NCBI GenBank assembly: GCA_017893485.1
Contig: CM030362.1
Coordinates: 35,223,565 to 35,287,564 of the forward strand
Direction: 5' to 3'
Source: Hemerocallis citrina
Lineage: Eukaryota > Streptophyta > Magnoliopsida > Asparagales > Asphodelaceae
Length of the DNA: 64,000 nt
Positions 34,384 through 47,021 of the stretch are shown piece by piece. Each line of letters opens with the position of its first letter. The first letter of the stretch is position 1. The position numbers and the translations under genes are program-made. The notes under the pieces are model-generated. The model made no database searches. It was not told where the DNA came from and saw only the letters and a program-made list of their open reading frames with translations.

Positions 34384-36646
34384 TCATTCAAACTTTTCAG
34401 TGTTGATTGGTTTGGTCATAATATCTGCTAGGTTCTCGTCAGTGTGAATCTTGTGCATATCCACACTTTCTTCCTCCACTACTTCTCGAACGAAGTAATA
34501 CTGGACTCTTATGTGCTTTGTCAGTGAATAAAAGGCTGGATTCCTTGCGATGTGCAAGGCATTCCGACTGTCACAAAATAGAACAATCTTCTCATGTTTG
34601 TGCCCGATCTCTTTCAATAACCTTTTAATCCAGACTGCTTCCTTGCAAGCTGCTGTAGCCGCTATGTATTCTGCTTCTGTTATAGATAGAGCCACAACAG
34701 TTTGCAGTTTCGAAACCCAACTTACAGCTCCTCCTGCAAGTGTAAACACATAGCCCATAGTGGATTTGCTTTGGTCGAGATCGCCTGCAAAATCTGAGTC
34801 CACATAGCCTCTGATAGTTAATTCTGATCCTCCATAACATAATGCAGCATCTGAGGTTCCTCTGATGTATCTCAAAATCCTCTTTACTGTGCTCCAATGC
34901 TCTCCACCATGATTCGCCATGTATCCACTAACCGCTCCCACTGCTTGTACAATGTCTAGTCTTGTACATATCATAACGAACATCAAACATCCCACTGCTA
35001 ATGCATACGGTACTCGAGGCATCCCTTTCCTCTCTGCTTCATTGCTAGGACACATCTTGGATAATAACTTGAAATTAACAAAAAGTGGGGTAGAAATTAG
35101 CTTACAATCTTGCATATTGAAGCGCTGCAGGATTTTGTTGAAGTAGCTCTTCTGGGAAAGCCAAAACTTCCTGTTGCTTCTGTCTCGGTGAATCTGCATC
35201 CCTAGAATCTTGTTTGCTGGTCCCAAGTCCTTCATGTCAAACTCCCTAGCCAACTGTGCCTTTAATTCTTGGATTCGATCTTTGTTGGGGTCTGCTACCA
35301 ACATGTCATCCACATACAACAATAGGATAATGAAGTCTTCCTCACCATCAAACCTTTTGTAGTATGTACAATGGTCTGAACTGAGTCTGTTCTATCCAAA
35401 GCTAATTATGAAGGAATCAACTCTCTTGTCCCAACACCTCGGTGCCTGTTTGAGACTGTATAGAGATGTGTTCAACCTACAAACCAAGTTCTCCTTGCAT
35501 GTTTCAGTAAAACCTTCTGGTTGGAGCATATAAATTTGTTCTTCAAGATCTCCATGAAGAAAAGCAGTCTTCACATTTAACTGCTCTAGATGTAGGTCAA
35601 ACGTAGCACACATTGTCAAGATTACTGTAATTGTCGTGAGTCGAACTACAGGTGAAAATATCACATTGAACTCAATACCTTCTTTCTAAGCATATCCTTT
35701 TACCACCAATCTTGCACGATACCACCCCACTTGGTCATTACCATCACGCTTGATCTTGTAGACCCATTTGTTGCCGATGGCCTTGCTTCCTTATGGTAGC
35801 GTAACAAGATCCCACGTCTTGTTTTTGTGTAGAGCTTCAATTTCTTCCTATATTGCTGTCATCCACAAGGATACATCCGAGCCTTTGATTGCCTCATAGA
35901 AGGATGATGGCTCCTTTCCTCTGTTAAAAGACAGTATGCAACATTGCTCTCCGTAACAGACTCCGAGTGCCATGCTGGAGGTCTTCTCTCACGAGTTGAA
36001 TGACGAACTTCTGGAGCCTCGGACTTGACTAGTTCTTGTACCTCGTGCTCTGGTGCTGCTTCAGAAAAAACTAGATCTTCATCTGATTTATCTTCTACCT
36101 GAACAGTAGTAGTCTCTAAATTCTCCTTTGACATGCTATCGCTTCCATCTTTCTTGTGTAGCTGATCTTCTACAATGATCGCATCTCTGCTGACAACAAC
36201 CTTGTGAGTAGTTGGTTCCCACAGGCGATACTCCTTCACACCGTCAGCATACCCCAAGAATATGTACTTTCTGGATTTCGGATCCAGCTTCAATCTTTCT
36301 TAGGCATTGTACATCACGTACGTGGGACATCCGAACCAATGTAAAGTAGAGTAATTTGTTGGCTTGCCAGTCCACATCTCCTTCGGTGTTTTCAGCTCAA
36401 TTGCCGTTGATGGCGACCGATTTATAACATAACAAGTGGTTTTGGCTGCTTCTGCCCAAAAAGAGTTGGGCTGACCAGCAGTCCGTAACATAGCTCTCAT
36501 CCTTTCTACAAGAGTCCTATTCATCCGCTCTGCCACGCCATTTTGATGAGGTGTATATGGGACTGTAAACTGTCTTGTGATAAAATGCAAGAAACTCGCC
36601 ATCTGTATACTCCCTTCTATTATCTGTTCTCAAGCACTTGATCTTC
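34384..36646 (-). pseudogene. Copia pol remnant, unit C
   Basis: Nearly identical to the unit A copy: integrase core end 36602-36300 (NGVAERMNRTL), linker 36293-35859 (frameshifted at the end where GACGAGGAG is shortened), RT 35664-35392 with an extra stop from a C-to-T type change at about 35688, and RT palm plus RNase H 35322-34384 (YVDDM, GYVDSDFAGD, ADIMTKPI). The gypsy LTR begins at 36647. Confidence 0.9.
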
Positions 36647-39600
36647 TGTAACTCCCGTTTTCATTTTTCCCCTTTTATTATTGATCCTCATTGTAATCTC
36701 CATTGTAATTCTATTAGATTTCATTTTGTTTCATTATTGTATCGAATAATATCAATTCTAATATTATTCATGATTCATCCTTAATTTCAGTTTGATTATT
36801 TGAATCTTACTCCCTCTTTTCTAATTTAAAATTTAATTTCACAAAATTGTCTTTTATCTTGTTTGGTTGTGAATTTTCTTCCTAATTGACCCATATTGTA
36901 CCCAAACCCAATATCCACCTCCTATTGGATCTTGTACCCAAACCCACTAACTCAAAACCACCTCCATATCCCCACTAACAGTCAAATCCCCAAGAATCTT
37001 TCCTTATCATCACCACATCCTGTACCCCCCCCCCTAAAAAAAAAATTTGAAAATTGAATCCCTAATAATTTGCCTATAATCTCTCCCCATTACTATTCAA
37101 AACCCTAATCACATTCAGCCGCCCCCCTACTGTTTAACCCCCCTACACTGTGCATACCCATCCCTCCTTCCACTGTTCATCCCCTCTCCCCGTTTACCCA
37201 TCCGCTCAAGCCCCTAGCCGTCGCTCTCCCGTCCCCCGACCACCACCATTGTCACCGCCTTTACCTCTCCCCGTCGTCTTCGACTCTGCTCGAACCCAAC
37301 TCCACCGCAACCCCATCGTCTGCCTTCTCGTCTACATCCTCCGCCATTGCCGAACTCGAAGCTCGAGTTCCCGTCGTCTTCTTCCGCTCGAACCACCCTC
37401 GAGCTTACCTCCCACCTTGCCATTGCCGAAGCCTAGGGTCGCCTCACCTCTGATCTACTCCGTCGCCCAAACTCCGAAGAATCCCATTGAACCCATCGAA
37501 GCTCCGCCCTCGCTCATCGCCTCGCCACCTCGAGCCTACCGCTTGCCTCACCGTTCGCTTCATCCTCATCCCTGATCGCCCTCTGCCATGCCAGCACCCA
37601 TCGCCATCTCCATTCCCGTCACCTTCGCCGTCTCGTCTTCTTCCTCTGTTTCGGTGAAGAAACATAGCACAGTTCCCCTCGTCGTCGCTGCGTCGCTTCT
37701 CGACGGCGAGTGCCCCCTCACCGCCAGCATCGCGAGTCCCTCGCCCTTGAGCACCCAGTCGCCGTCGTCGCCTAGTGCCACCGACTCTATCTTTCTCTCT
37801 CCGCCGCAGTTGAGGAGACGAAGCCTGATTGGTCACTTTTGGTGTTTGCTGTTTTGTGAGAGGGGATCCGATCTCCCTGTTTGGTGTTCTGAAAGGGGAG
37901 GGGATTGGGTGTTTGTGTGTCTGCTGTTCGTTGGATCCGTGTGTGTTGTTTTGCTTAGTAGGGAGTGGCTGCTCTTGGTGTATTGTTGTTATGTGGAGTG
38001 GGATCCAATACTTGCCGTTTGGTGTTTTGCCGGATCTGGTGTGGGGTTGTGTTGTTGTTTTGCTATTGGATCGTGTTGCCATGTTTGCTTATTTGCACGG
38101 TCTCGCACGTGTTTGGATCGTCGTCCCGGATCCTAATCCCGTTATTCTCAATATATCAAATCTAATCGTCATCTAAAGGCAAGTCATCTCACTTTCGAAT
38201 TATATTGAATCGTATTCGAAATTGTTTATTGATCCCGCAAGTAGATCCCTATTTATTATCGTATATTGTTATTGTTATCTGTCGTTGGGATGCTACGGAT
38301 TTACACAAGCGAATCCAACTAGTAGTCTTGACTTCGTGCCGTCTTTTTGCCTCTAACTTATTGAATTCTTACATGCTTTCATATAGTTAATTATTGAATA
38401 TAGGAATAGGAATTTCTATTGCATTTCATGTTATGACATCACATAACAATTTTAGATTGCATACTAGTATTGACTGTTTATATTATTGATGTTGGTGTGC
38501 TTAGATGTAACTTGCTGTGGTTTATGTTGTCAGCCCCTAACTCATCGTTCATAACATTCTAATCATTTTATGCATGAAAAATATATTGAGATCCTGAAAT
38601 TTATCGCCAACCTGAATATTACCATGTTGTTTCGACCTAGATAATGTCGTCAAAATCAATACCTTCCTGAATATGAAATGTATCCCCAGATGTCTAGTTT
38701 ACTACCCTTTTGACGAAATTGAATTCCGAGTTATGGTTTGTGAGTTATCGCAATTTTACTACTGTTGTGTCGTAGAATTCTAGATTCTAAAAACTGCTGC
38801 AATACTCTGATTTACAATTAATTTAACAATGCTACCTATAAAAAAATGACTTGAAATTTTGCATGCTGATACTAGACACACTAGAGAACATTCCATAATT
38901 TTTCTGAAATTAATTAAAGAAGTTTCAGATCTGTTTCATATGTATAAACACAAGTTTACAAGTTTTGGCTGAACACAAATCCTGTGTAGTTTGCTGTTTT
39001 GACACTTGATGCTACAACTTTTATGTACCTTATTTATATGCGTTGGAACCGGGAAGGAGCCTAGTTTCTAGAACTTCTAACGGATCCACATTTGCTATCC
39101 TGTAGCAACGGAAATTCTGATTTTGGTACAACAACCTACTGCTGTCTAGAATTGGGTTTCTATATTTAATAATATATAATTGAATCTATAATATTGAATT
39201 TGGTGTATTTAATTGTATAGAGTACATTGGATGATCTTAGGGTTGTGTTTTTATCTTTCTAGTGTCCCTTATTAATCGCATTATCGTATATTAATTGAAT
39301 AAAGAATGTTAATCAAGCCGGGGTTAAGGGTTGACCAGGGTAGTTGATAATATAGTGACTGTACTCAGAATTGTGGGCTTTGTTCCCAAAATATTGTGTC
39401 GGCTAGTGCTGTCGATTTATTGTTGGATTACTGACTACAATATTCCAATTCATCGTGTATTGTTTTAGGATTATCGTGTCGACTATTGTTATCGTTATTG
39501 TGCAAAAAATTTGCTATTGTTATCGTGCGAGTACATGACCTATGGAATCTACCACCTTAGTCTAAACGAAATTGATTGTATGCATGGAACCTGTAGTATG

Positions 39601-40277
39601 GGATGTAGTAGTACGTGCATTAGTTAGGATTAAAATGAATAATAGACTTAAGACTTCATCACATTGTCATTGCATTTTGTCATCGTCATTGAACAGTGTT
39701 ATCGTTATTGTTTATTGTTATGGTTATAAATTTATCGTTATTACACATTGTACTATTATCGCCTTGTCACTGTTCAATACTTTTGATTTCATCGTTCATT
39801 GAATTCATCGGTATACCGTTATTGTCATTGTTTCTCTATTTCTCTACTTGCTGTCCATGACTTGCTCTAAGGACAAATTTTTTCTCTCTTTCAGATGAAC
39901 AGCTTACAGGTAATCAGGGATATTTGCCTAATGGACTAGGAGAACAACAATGGTGAAAGACTTGTGTTACTGCGCCGTTGAATAATTATTATTTTTTTTA
40001 AACTTTAACAATTGAACATTGTTGTATTTGTGGGCTTTTGACCCGAATATTGTCTTGTTGATTCCAGATGATGGATTTATATTATGTTGGTTATTTTATG
40101 CTTAAATGTCAAGTATTGTTATTTATGTGATTACTTCTTCTATTTGCATGTGTGGTTGCTTTACTTCCTGTTTTATATTGTTAAGTTGAATCGATGACAG
40201 CCTATGAATGATGCAAGTCATTCGCTGGGCCATGTCACGTACTTGCATTCCGTATTTTTGGGAAGCGGGGCATGACA
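36647..40277 (+). repeat. Gypsy 5' LTR, unit C
   Basis: 3631 bp, TGTAACTCCCG to GGGGCATGACA; nearly identical to 14168-17799 of unit A. GC-rich island about 37140-37820. Confidence 0.88.
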
Positions 40278-40287
40278 AGGTTTATAG

Positions 40288-40299
40288 TGGTATCAGAGC
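40288..40299 (+). other. Gypsy primer binding site, unit C
   Basis: TGGTATCAGAGCC, 10 bp after the LTR end. Confidence 0.9.
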
Positions 40300-40450
40300 C
40301 AGGTTTGACTCTAACTAGTTTGGGGTTGGACCTTGATCAGTTTGGGTTTAACCGGTTTGACTCAACAATATGCACAACCCGTGAATCACATGGATAATTG
40401 ATAACCAACTTATAATCTGGATGCTAATCGTTTGATTTTTATTACAGACC

Positions 40451-42262
40451 ATGGCTAAAAAAGATGCTTCATCTTCCCATCTTGGAGATGATCAGCCCGA
40501 TAAGCCCACTATTGCATAGATAATGCAAATGCTTAGGAGATATGCTTCTTCTTCCCGAGCTAGGGATGATCTGCCGGAAGAGCCCACTATTGCTCAAGTG
40601 ATGCAAATGTAGCATGAACAGAATGAGCTGCTGATGCAACAGATGATGTAGATGCAACGGAAGCATAGTGATTTGATGAGGGTGGCTTTGGGAGCTGCCA
40701 ATAGAGAGCCTATTGTACCTGCGCCGGGATGCTGCCACCGAGACCTGGCAATATAGCGGAATTCATGAGGCTACACCCAGAAAAATTCTTGGGTACTGAA
40801 GGCCCGCTGGAAGCCGAGCAATGACTCATCAGGACTGAGCAGCTATTGATCGCAGTAAGGATAACAGATGTTGATCGCGTGGATGTCGTGAGCGTCCAGC
40901 TTATTGACCTCACCCACATCTAGCGGCAAGCTGAGATGGAACGGTTAGAGCGCCCTATCGCTTGGGCCATCTTCAGAGATAGCTTTCTCAGGAAATTCTT
41001 TTCCGATGTCACCAGAAATGAAATGGAGCGGCAATTTGTCGCACTTACTCAGGTTTGTCAGATAGTGTTTATTATACAATTTTCATTGTTAATTCATGAT
41101 ATATCAATGTTTAACTAAGACACTATCTTGAACCAGGAAAGTCGGACCGTAGACAAGTATGCTGTGGAATTCACCTGACTGAGCCGCTTTGCCACTTCCA
41201 TGGTGGCGAATGATGAAGATAAGGACCGCTGTTTCCTGTTGGGCTTGGACATTGAGATCCAGGATCGCCTGGTTGCCTTGCAACTCCGAGCCTATGCTGA
41301 CATCCTGGAGGCTGCCAGAAGCCAGGAGCAGACTAGTAGACGGAAGCGCGCCATTCAGCGGTCTGCTCCGCATCCTGTCGCCGCTAGGCCGTCTGGAGGG
41401 CCTATCAGGAGGCCAGTTCCAACCTTTCCTGCCAGGGCACTGCCGTATCCACCTGCCGCTCAGAGGATGAGCCCGATCTATGCGCACTGTCACAGGATGG
41501 ACACTTGCACGAGAACTACAGGATGGCCAATCGCCAGTGCCTCCTGTGTGGTAGTAGTAGTTACATGGTTCGCGATTTCCCACAGTCCAGGACCCTTGCA
41601 CTGGTTGGAGGTTCTGCTTCGTAGGGAGTGCTTGGTCATGATCAGGGCGGACCGCCACTCTTACTTCAGAGGCAGGTTTTCGGTCAGAGGAGAGCTGCTC
41701 CTCAGGGAGGTCCTTCTGGAGGTCGTGGCCAGGCCTACAACCTGACTGCTGAGGAAGCTGAGACCACTTTGGAAGTTGTTGCAAGAATATCTTTAGTTGT
41801 GTTTTACTTTGATTTTCTTACTATCTTGTTATTTTATTCTGTTGCTCTATCATGTTATTCTTTCAACCATGCATGTTCTTGCATTTTTGCCTTCTGCATA
41901 CTATGTTCTCATCCTTAAATTTCTGCTGGGTATTATTCTTGTTCACTCCTTTTCCGCCCATGTCCTCTTTGATACCGGGGCAACTCATTCTTTTGTTTCC
42001 TCCCGCTTCGTTGGCTTGCACAATTTGGTCTGTAGTGAGATGTCAGCAGCTTGGAACATCACTACAGGTGGTGGTACCATTGTGTGCTCTCAGGTCTGTG
42101 AGTAGAGCCTTTTGGTTATTAGAGGAGTTGATTTTGTAGCTGACCATATTGTCATCAAAAATTCGGGTTTTGATGTGATCTTGGGCATGGACTGGCTCGG
42201 TATTACTCATGCTATGATTGACTGCCGTAAGAAGAAGGTGGTGTTCCAAATACCAGACCATG
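40451..42262 (+). pseudogene. Gypsy gag-protease remnant, unit C
   Basis: Plus-strand gag from ATG at 40451 with stops shared with unit A (for example TAG at 40516-40518 and 40611-40613), gag core, the 84-bp intron-like stretch (41053-41136), the basic linker and a zinc-knuckle region (CAHCHRMDTC, then a second Cys-rich stretch, frame-broken) near 41480-41590. After an AT-rich non-homologous stretch (about 41785-41930) comes an aspartic protease: HVLFDTGATHSFVSSRF (41949 on), then FDVILGMDWLGITHAMIDC (42170-42230). The protease frame has a stop at 42103. RT, RNase H, integrase and the 3' LTR are missing: the sequence passes into minus-strand copia protease at about 42262. Confidence 0.87.
41053..41136 (+). 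other. Intron-like insertion in gypsy gag, unit C
   Basis: 84 bp, GTTTGT...AACCAG, same position as 29271-29354. Confidence 0.55.
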
Positions 42263-43781
42263 ATGTTGCTTCTGAGTCTAGTAACCAGACGTCAGAGAAC
42301 TGCTTTCTACCTCCAACCACTGTTGTTGTCTCGCTGTATAGAACTCACTGTTTTAAATTTCCTCCGATACGGCCGAAATTTCGTTTCAGCTAGCTTGCCG
42401 ATACGAAATCACATATTTTATACTCTACATTGTTTTGGACCGAGATGTGTAGATTTCCGCCGAAATTACCGAAACATCGGCCGAAATATTGCTGAAATTG
42501 GCGAAATATCAGCCGAAATAGACACGTGTTATTGTGAATATATTTAAAAATTTTGTTTTACTTTTTGCATATATGTCTTTCAATATGGGACCTTAAGTTA
42601 AAATAATGTGAGGATTTCATATTGCTATTGTTTGTATATATATGCAAAGTCAAGTAAGTTTATTACATTTTTTCTAATCAATGCAAATTTAATTTAGTTA
42701 TATACTTATATTACATTCTCTTCTATATTATTGTTAAATTATGCGAAGATTTATCGTAATTGATTCATGTCATTAGTTATATTATACAATATTTTATATT
42801 ATAAATAACATGTAGGACATATAATATCTTATTTAGTAATAAAAAAATATTTATTGAGTATAGGAAATGAGCATCCGATATGATCACATTTTCCCAAGAT
42901 TTCCTCCAATATCTCCGATCCGAGACGAAATACCCCTTGCCGAGACGAGTCCGAAATCCGAGATTTAAAACCATGATAGAACTTTACCATCATACTGGGT
43001 ACTCGCCACATTCCCCTTGAGCATTTGATGACTCGGGGTCTTCACTCTTCTTCTTGAACCAACAGTCCTTCTTGAAGTGCCTTTCTTGCCACAGTTGTGA
43101 TACTTGTAAGTCTTCTTACTTCGTGACTTTGATCTACCATGATTCTGACTCCCATTTGGGCCACGTTCCGTTGATCTCCCTCTCATCACCATCAAATCTT
43201 CCACTTGTTGCGAATTTTTCTATCTGTCTTCCTTGTTCTTGCTCTTGGTTTCTTCTTCCAAAACAACAATTGTAGCTTCGTCAAAGACTAGATAGTCCGT
43301 CAGGATATTGTTCGTCAGGTTGATGAGTTGATCATACGAGTCAAGTAGACTTTGAAGTAAAAGCTTCACATGTTCAGTTGGCTCTATTTCGCAACCCATT
43401 GATGTAAGTTACAAAAATAGAGTATTTAGGGTGTTGATGTGGTCGGTCACCGGTGTCGCTTTCGCCATTCGAAGAGTGTACAGTCTTCTTTTTAAGAAGA
43501 TCTTGTTATGAAGTGACTTGGCCTCGTATAATCTTGTCATAGTATCCCAAATCTTTTTTTATGTCTTCTTTTCAGCAACACTGGATAACACACCATTAGC
43601 TAGTGCCAAGTGCAGATCGGCAATTGCATTGCCGTCCATCTCGTTCCTCTTGCCATCATCGGTGATCTCCGCGGGACTTTCTCCAATTGCTGCTAAGCAA
43701 TTATCCTTCCTCAAGAATGCCTTGATCGTCATTTGCCACAACGAGAAATTACACCCGTTGAATTTTTCAACATCGAACTTT
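42263..43781 (-). pseudogene. Copia gag and start of protease, interrupted by a MITE
   Basis: In element sense from 43781: FDVEKFNG, NFSLWQMTIKAFLRKDNCLAAI, an in-frame stop near 43560, then IWDTMTRLYEAKSLHNKIFLKRRLYTLRM, the UBN2-type copia gag core. A basic stretch with a CX2C-type knuckle trace (YHNCGKKG, about 43095) follows, then NVASTQYDGKVLY at about 42990. Beyond the MITE the frame resumes with SETTTVVGG and VWLLDSEATS, the copia protease active-site region (E replaces the usual G after DS), and stops being copia at about 42263, where gypsy sequence begins. Confidence 0.85.
42338..42983. mobile_element. hAT-type MITE in copia
   Basis: A non-coding 630-bp element at 42346-42975 flanked by an exact 8-bp duplication ATAGAACT (42338-42345 and 42976-42983). 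Its ends are short imperfect inverted repeats around GGTTTTAAAT/CTGTTTTAAAT, followed by CCGAAATTTCG-like and CGGATTTCGG-like words. Removing it and one duplication restores the copia frame YDGKVLYSETTT. The 8-bp duplication supports the hAT superfamily. Confidence 0.88.
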
Positions 43782-46700
43782 GTTGTAGTCAGTGGCGGAT
43801 CCAGGAATTTAGTTCAGTGGGGTCCTTATACAAAAATAAATACGATAACAATTAAGAAAGTACAATACTAAAATAAATAAGAAATGTTTTACATTCTAAA
43901 TTTGCTCCCTACGAGTTTTCATCTTTTGAAATTGATTTATTACATCTTCATTAGTAACATTGGCAAGAGCTTCCTTTTCTATAGCCGAAATAAGACAATC
44001 ACTTAAGAATTCATCACCAATTCGATTGCGCAAATCCGACTTCACAAGCTTCATTGTAGAAAAGCACCTCTCCACTGTTGCGGTTGCAACTGGCAAAACC
44101 AATGCAAGTTTTAGTAATCGATACACCAAAGGATAAGAGAGATGTTTTTTAGTTTGCACCATCACTTTAACAAGATCCCCAATGCCATTCAAATGTGCAA
44201 ATCTTTCATCTTCCTTCAAATTATCAATATAAATGATAAGTTCATGCTCAAGAGCCATCCTCTCCATGGAATCAAAATCATCAGGATATAATTCAGCTAG
44301 CCTCATCAACTGTAACGGATCAAATGCACCAAATGAATCACGTGGATCTAAAACAGCCATACAGACGAGCAATTCAGAGTTGACCTCATTAAAACGATCA
44401 TTGAACTCTGCAATTTGCATATCAACAACAACATTAAAACAATCAAAAGAATAATAATGCTCATATGTGATTCCTGTTTTTTGTCGTCGGTTTTTTGGAT
44501 TAATATAAGGCTCCATCATGTTCAACTTTTCAATGCCATGTTTATCACAAAATGAGAAGATCTTCATCAAAAGAGGATCCCAACCATCAAGTCTAAACTT
44601 CTGCAATTGTCGCTTAGTTGATTTCACCATGGACATAGCATTCAAGATATCTTGATCTTTTCTTTGTAGAGCTCTTGATAGAGATTCAGTTAGCCCAAAG
44701 ATGTGCAACATCAAGTGCAAATAGGAAAACAAAATCGAAAGATGTGAAGTATATTTGAAGACCATTTGCTTGACGTTGTTGTAAATCCTTCTCACCCTCC
44801 TTTTCAACAAAGCTAAGCACATCCATAACATTTGGAAACAAATCAACCAAACGTAAAAGTATTTTGTAATGGGAACTCCAACGTGTATCACTCGCTCTTA
44901 TTAAAGAAAGCTCTTGATTCAACCCACTTCCAGTTTCTATCTCACCACAACCTATCTCTTTTAACAACCTCTCTTTTTGACTATCTCGAATCATATCTGT
45001 TCGTTTGCAAGAACCACCAACAACATTTATCAAGACCGCTATCATGTCAAAGAAATCTCCAACAGCAAAATGTTTTTTTGCAATCGCCACAACAACTAAT
45101 TGAAGTTGATGAGCAAAACAATGTACATAATATGCTGAACTATTTTCTCTCATGATTAGAGCTTTTAACCCATTAAACTCACCACGCATATTGCTTGCAC
45201 CATCATAACCCTGCCCTCTAATCTGTTTCAAACTCAAACCAAATTCAGCAAATAAGCAATCAATAGCATATTTAAGAGTTAAAGAAGATGTCTCCTTTAC
45301 ATGAACAAGACCAACAAATCTCTCCTTAACCATTCCCCGTGCATCAAGATATCTCAAAACAACAGCCATTTGTTCCTTTTTAGACACATCACTAGACTCA
45401 TCAACTAACAAGGCAAATACATCATCACCAATTTCTGCAAGAATAGATTTGAGTACTTCTTGTGCAAAGCAATGACAAATATCTTTCTGAATGCTAGGAG
45501 ACACCATTTGACTATTTCCCGGAGCATTTTTCAATGTAACTTTACGGACACTTTCATTTTGATTTTGTGTGTATTTTATCATCTCCAAAAAATGACCTCT
45601 ATGAAAAGAGTTTTCTGACTCATCATGACCACGGAAAGGTAATGCACTGTTCAACAAATATCTAGCAACATCGATTGAAGCATTCAATCGAATACGATAC
45701 TCATTCTTTGTAATATCACTTTGCTTATGTATTGCAACTGCAATAGATTGGTCTTGCCTCATTAGATCATCATATTTTTTAACAGCCTTATTATGTGAAC
45801 TATTAACATCACCAACATGAGTTTTAAGTCTATCCATTTTATTCCAACTACAAAAACCTTCAACCACAAATGCATCACCCCCTCCTTGTCTTCCAACGTG
45901 ATCACTAAATAAGTAACAACACAAACAAAAGACTTTATCGGCTTTCATACTATACTCCAACCAACCACCATATTTATCAAACCATGTAGTATTAAAGCGT
46001 CTTGGTTTACCTCCCATGATTGTAGTTTTGAATTCATGACCACGTGGTTGACAAGGTCCTCTAATCAAGTATGTCCGCCTTATTTCATCTCTTTGATTAG
46101 GATGATAATCTAAAATTTTTTTCCTATCAAATGGATCCGAAGGAAGCTCTTTTAAATCAATTAATTTAGGCATTGAAGGCGTAGAACTAGATTGAGAAAT
46201 ATTTATTCTCGATGATTGTTCAACCGATGGTTCCGAGGTTGGAGGTTCAAGCGGTTGAGGAACATTTATGCTTGAGAAAAATCTTTTCATTTTGTATCTG
46301 TTAATTGTCAAAAAATAATAACAATAATTAATTAACCATTTCATTTATTAAAATTTTACTACCAACAAAGTCACTAAGTGATTAATATTTATCATTAATT
46401 ATTTATATAGACAAATTTAAATTCATATAAATTTCTTAAGAGCTATAAGATTGCCTAATAATCTTTAAATATGTAATTATGTAATTTATTAACAAAAAAA
46501 TAAATAATAAATTGGATAAAGTAAAGTAAACTAACCTATAGTAGAGCTTAGCAAAGGAGTATGAGAGAGGATCCGAGAGTCGAGACCGAGAGAATTACTA
46601 CACCGGGACTTTGAGTTTCAATCTTTCAATGCCGAGAGGACAAGCAGAGCTGCAGAGAGGCAGAGGAGACTTCTGTTCTGTTTTTTTTCAATTGGGTGAA

Positions 46701-46977
46701 GTGAGGAACGGGAGCTTAATAGAGGTTAATTTTGAGTTGGGCTGAGACTAATAGACTTGTTATTTTCAAAGTTTTTGGTTCATTTTCCAGTTGGGCTTTA
46801 TTTTAATTTTGGGCTTTAATAGAGATGTGGATTGCTAATTAATTTTGAGTGGGTTCCTTTCTTTTAGTTCACTGGGTTCCTATAATGCTTATATAAAAAA
46901 AAATTACACTGTAGCTTTTTTTCAGTGGGGTCCGTGCCCTCCCCTGAACATATGCTACATCCGCCCCTGGTTGTAGT
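43782..46977 (-). mobile_element. hAT-superfamily DNA transposon (3.2 kb), nested in copia gag
   Basis: The element is 43790-46969, with inverted ends CAGTGGCGGATCCAG and CAGGGGCGGATGTAG and an exact 8-bp target duplication GTTGTAGT (43782-43789 and 46970-46977). It carries one transposase gene in two overlapping frames and an AT-rich leader (46345-46700). All features of a potentially recent autonomous element are present except for one frameshift in the gene. Confidence 0.93.
43896..46344 (-). pseudogene. hAT transposase, TTF-type zinc finger / DUF4371 class, single frameshift
   Basis: This resembles the plant and animal ZMYM1-like (TTF-type zinc finger) transposases. Frame 1 (46344-44686) has RGPCQPRGHEFKTT, FNTTWFDKYGGWLEYS and a CLCCYLF zinc-finger region, then the DUF4371 part with LLVDESSDVSKKEQMAVV and GQGYDGASNMRGE, which carry the first two acidic catalytic residues. 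Frame 2 (44891-43896) carries the rest, with LDPRDSF and the C-terminal hAT dimerisation block (TATVERCFSTMKLVKSDLRNRIG). The frames overlap; similarity passes from frame 1 to frame 2 near 44715-44735, so one small indel breaks a gene of about 800 codons. A likely natural start is the internal Met at 46290 (MKRFFSS). I call it a pseudogene only because of this frameshift; an assembly error is possible. Confidence 0.9.
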
Positions 46978-47008
46978 CGATATTTCTGCTTCACACCCCG
47001 CAACCAAA

Positions 47009-47020
47009 GCTCTGATACCA
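47009..47020 (-). other. Copia primer binding site
   Basis: On the minus strand TGGTATCAGAGC lies one base inside the 5' LTR end at 47022. Initiator tRNA-Met type, as usual for copia. Confidence 0.88.
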
Positions 47021-47021
47021 C

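Noticed and set aside
41785..41930. Second intron in the gypsy element before the protease
   Set aside because: The stretch interrupts the expected order but has no acceptor AG near its end, so it is more likely an insertion or decay.
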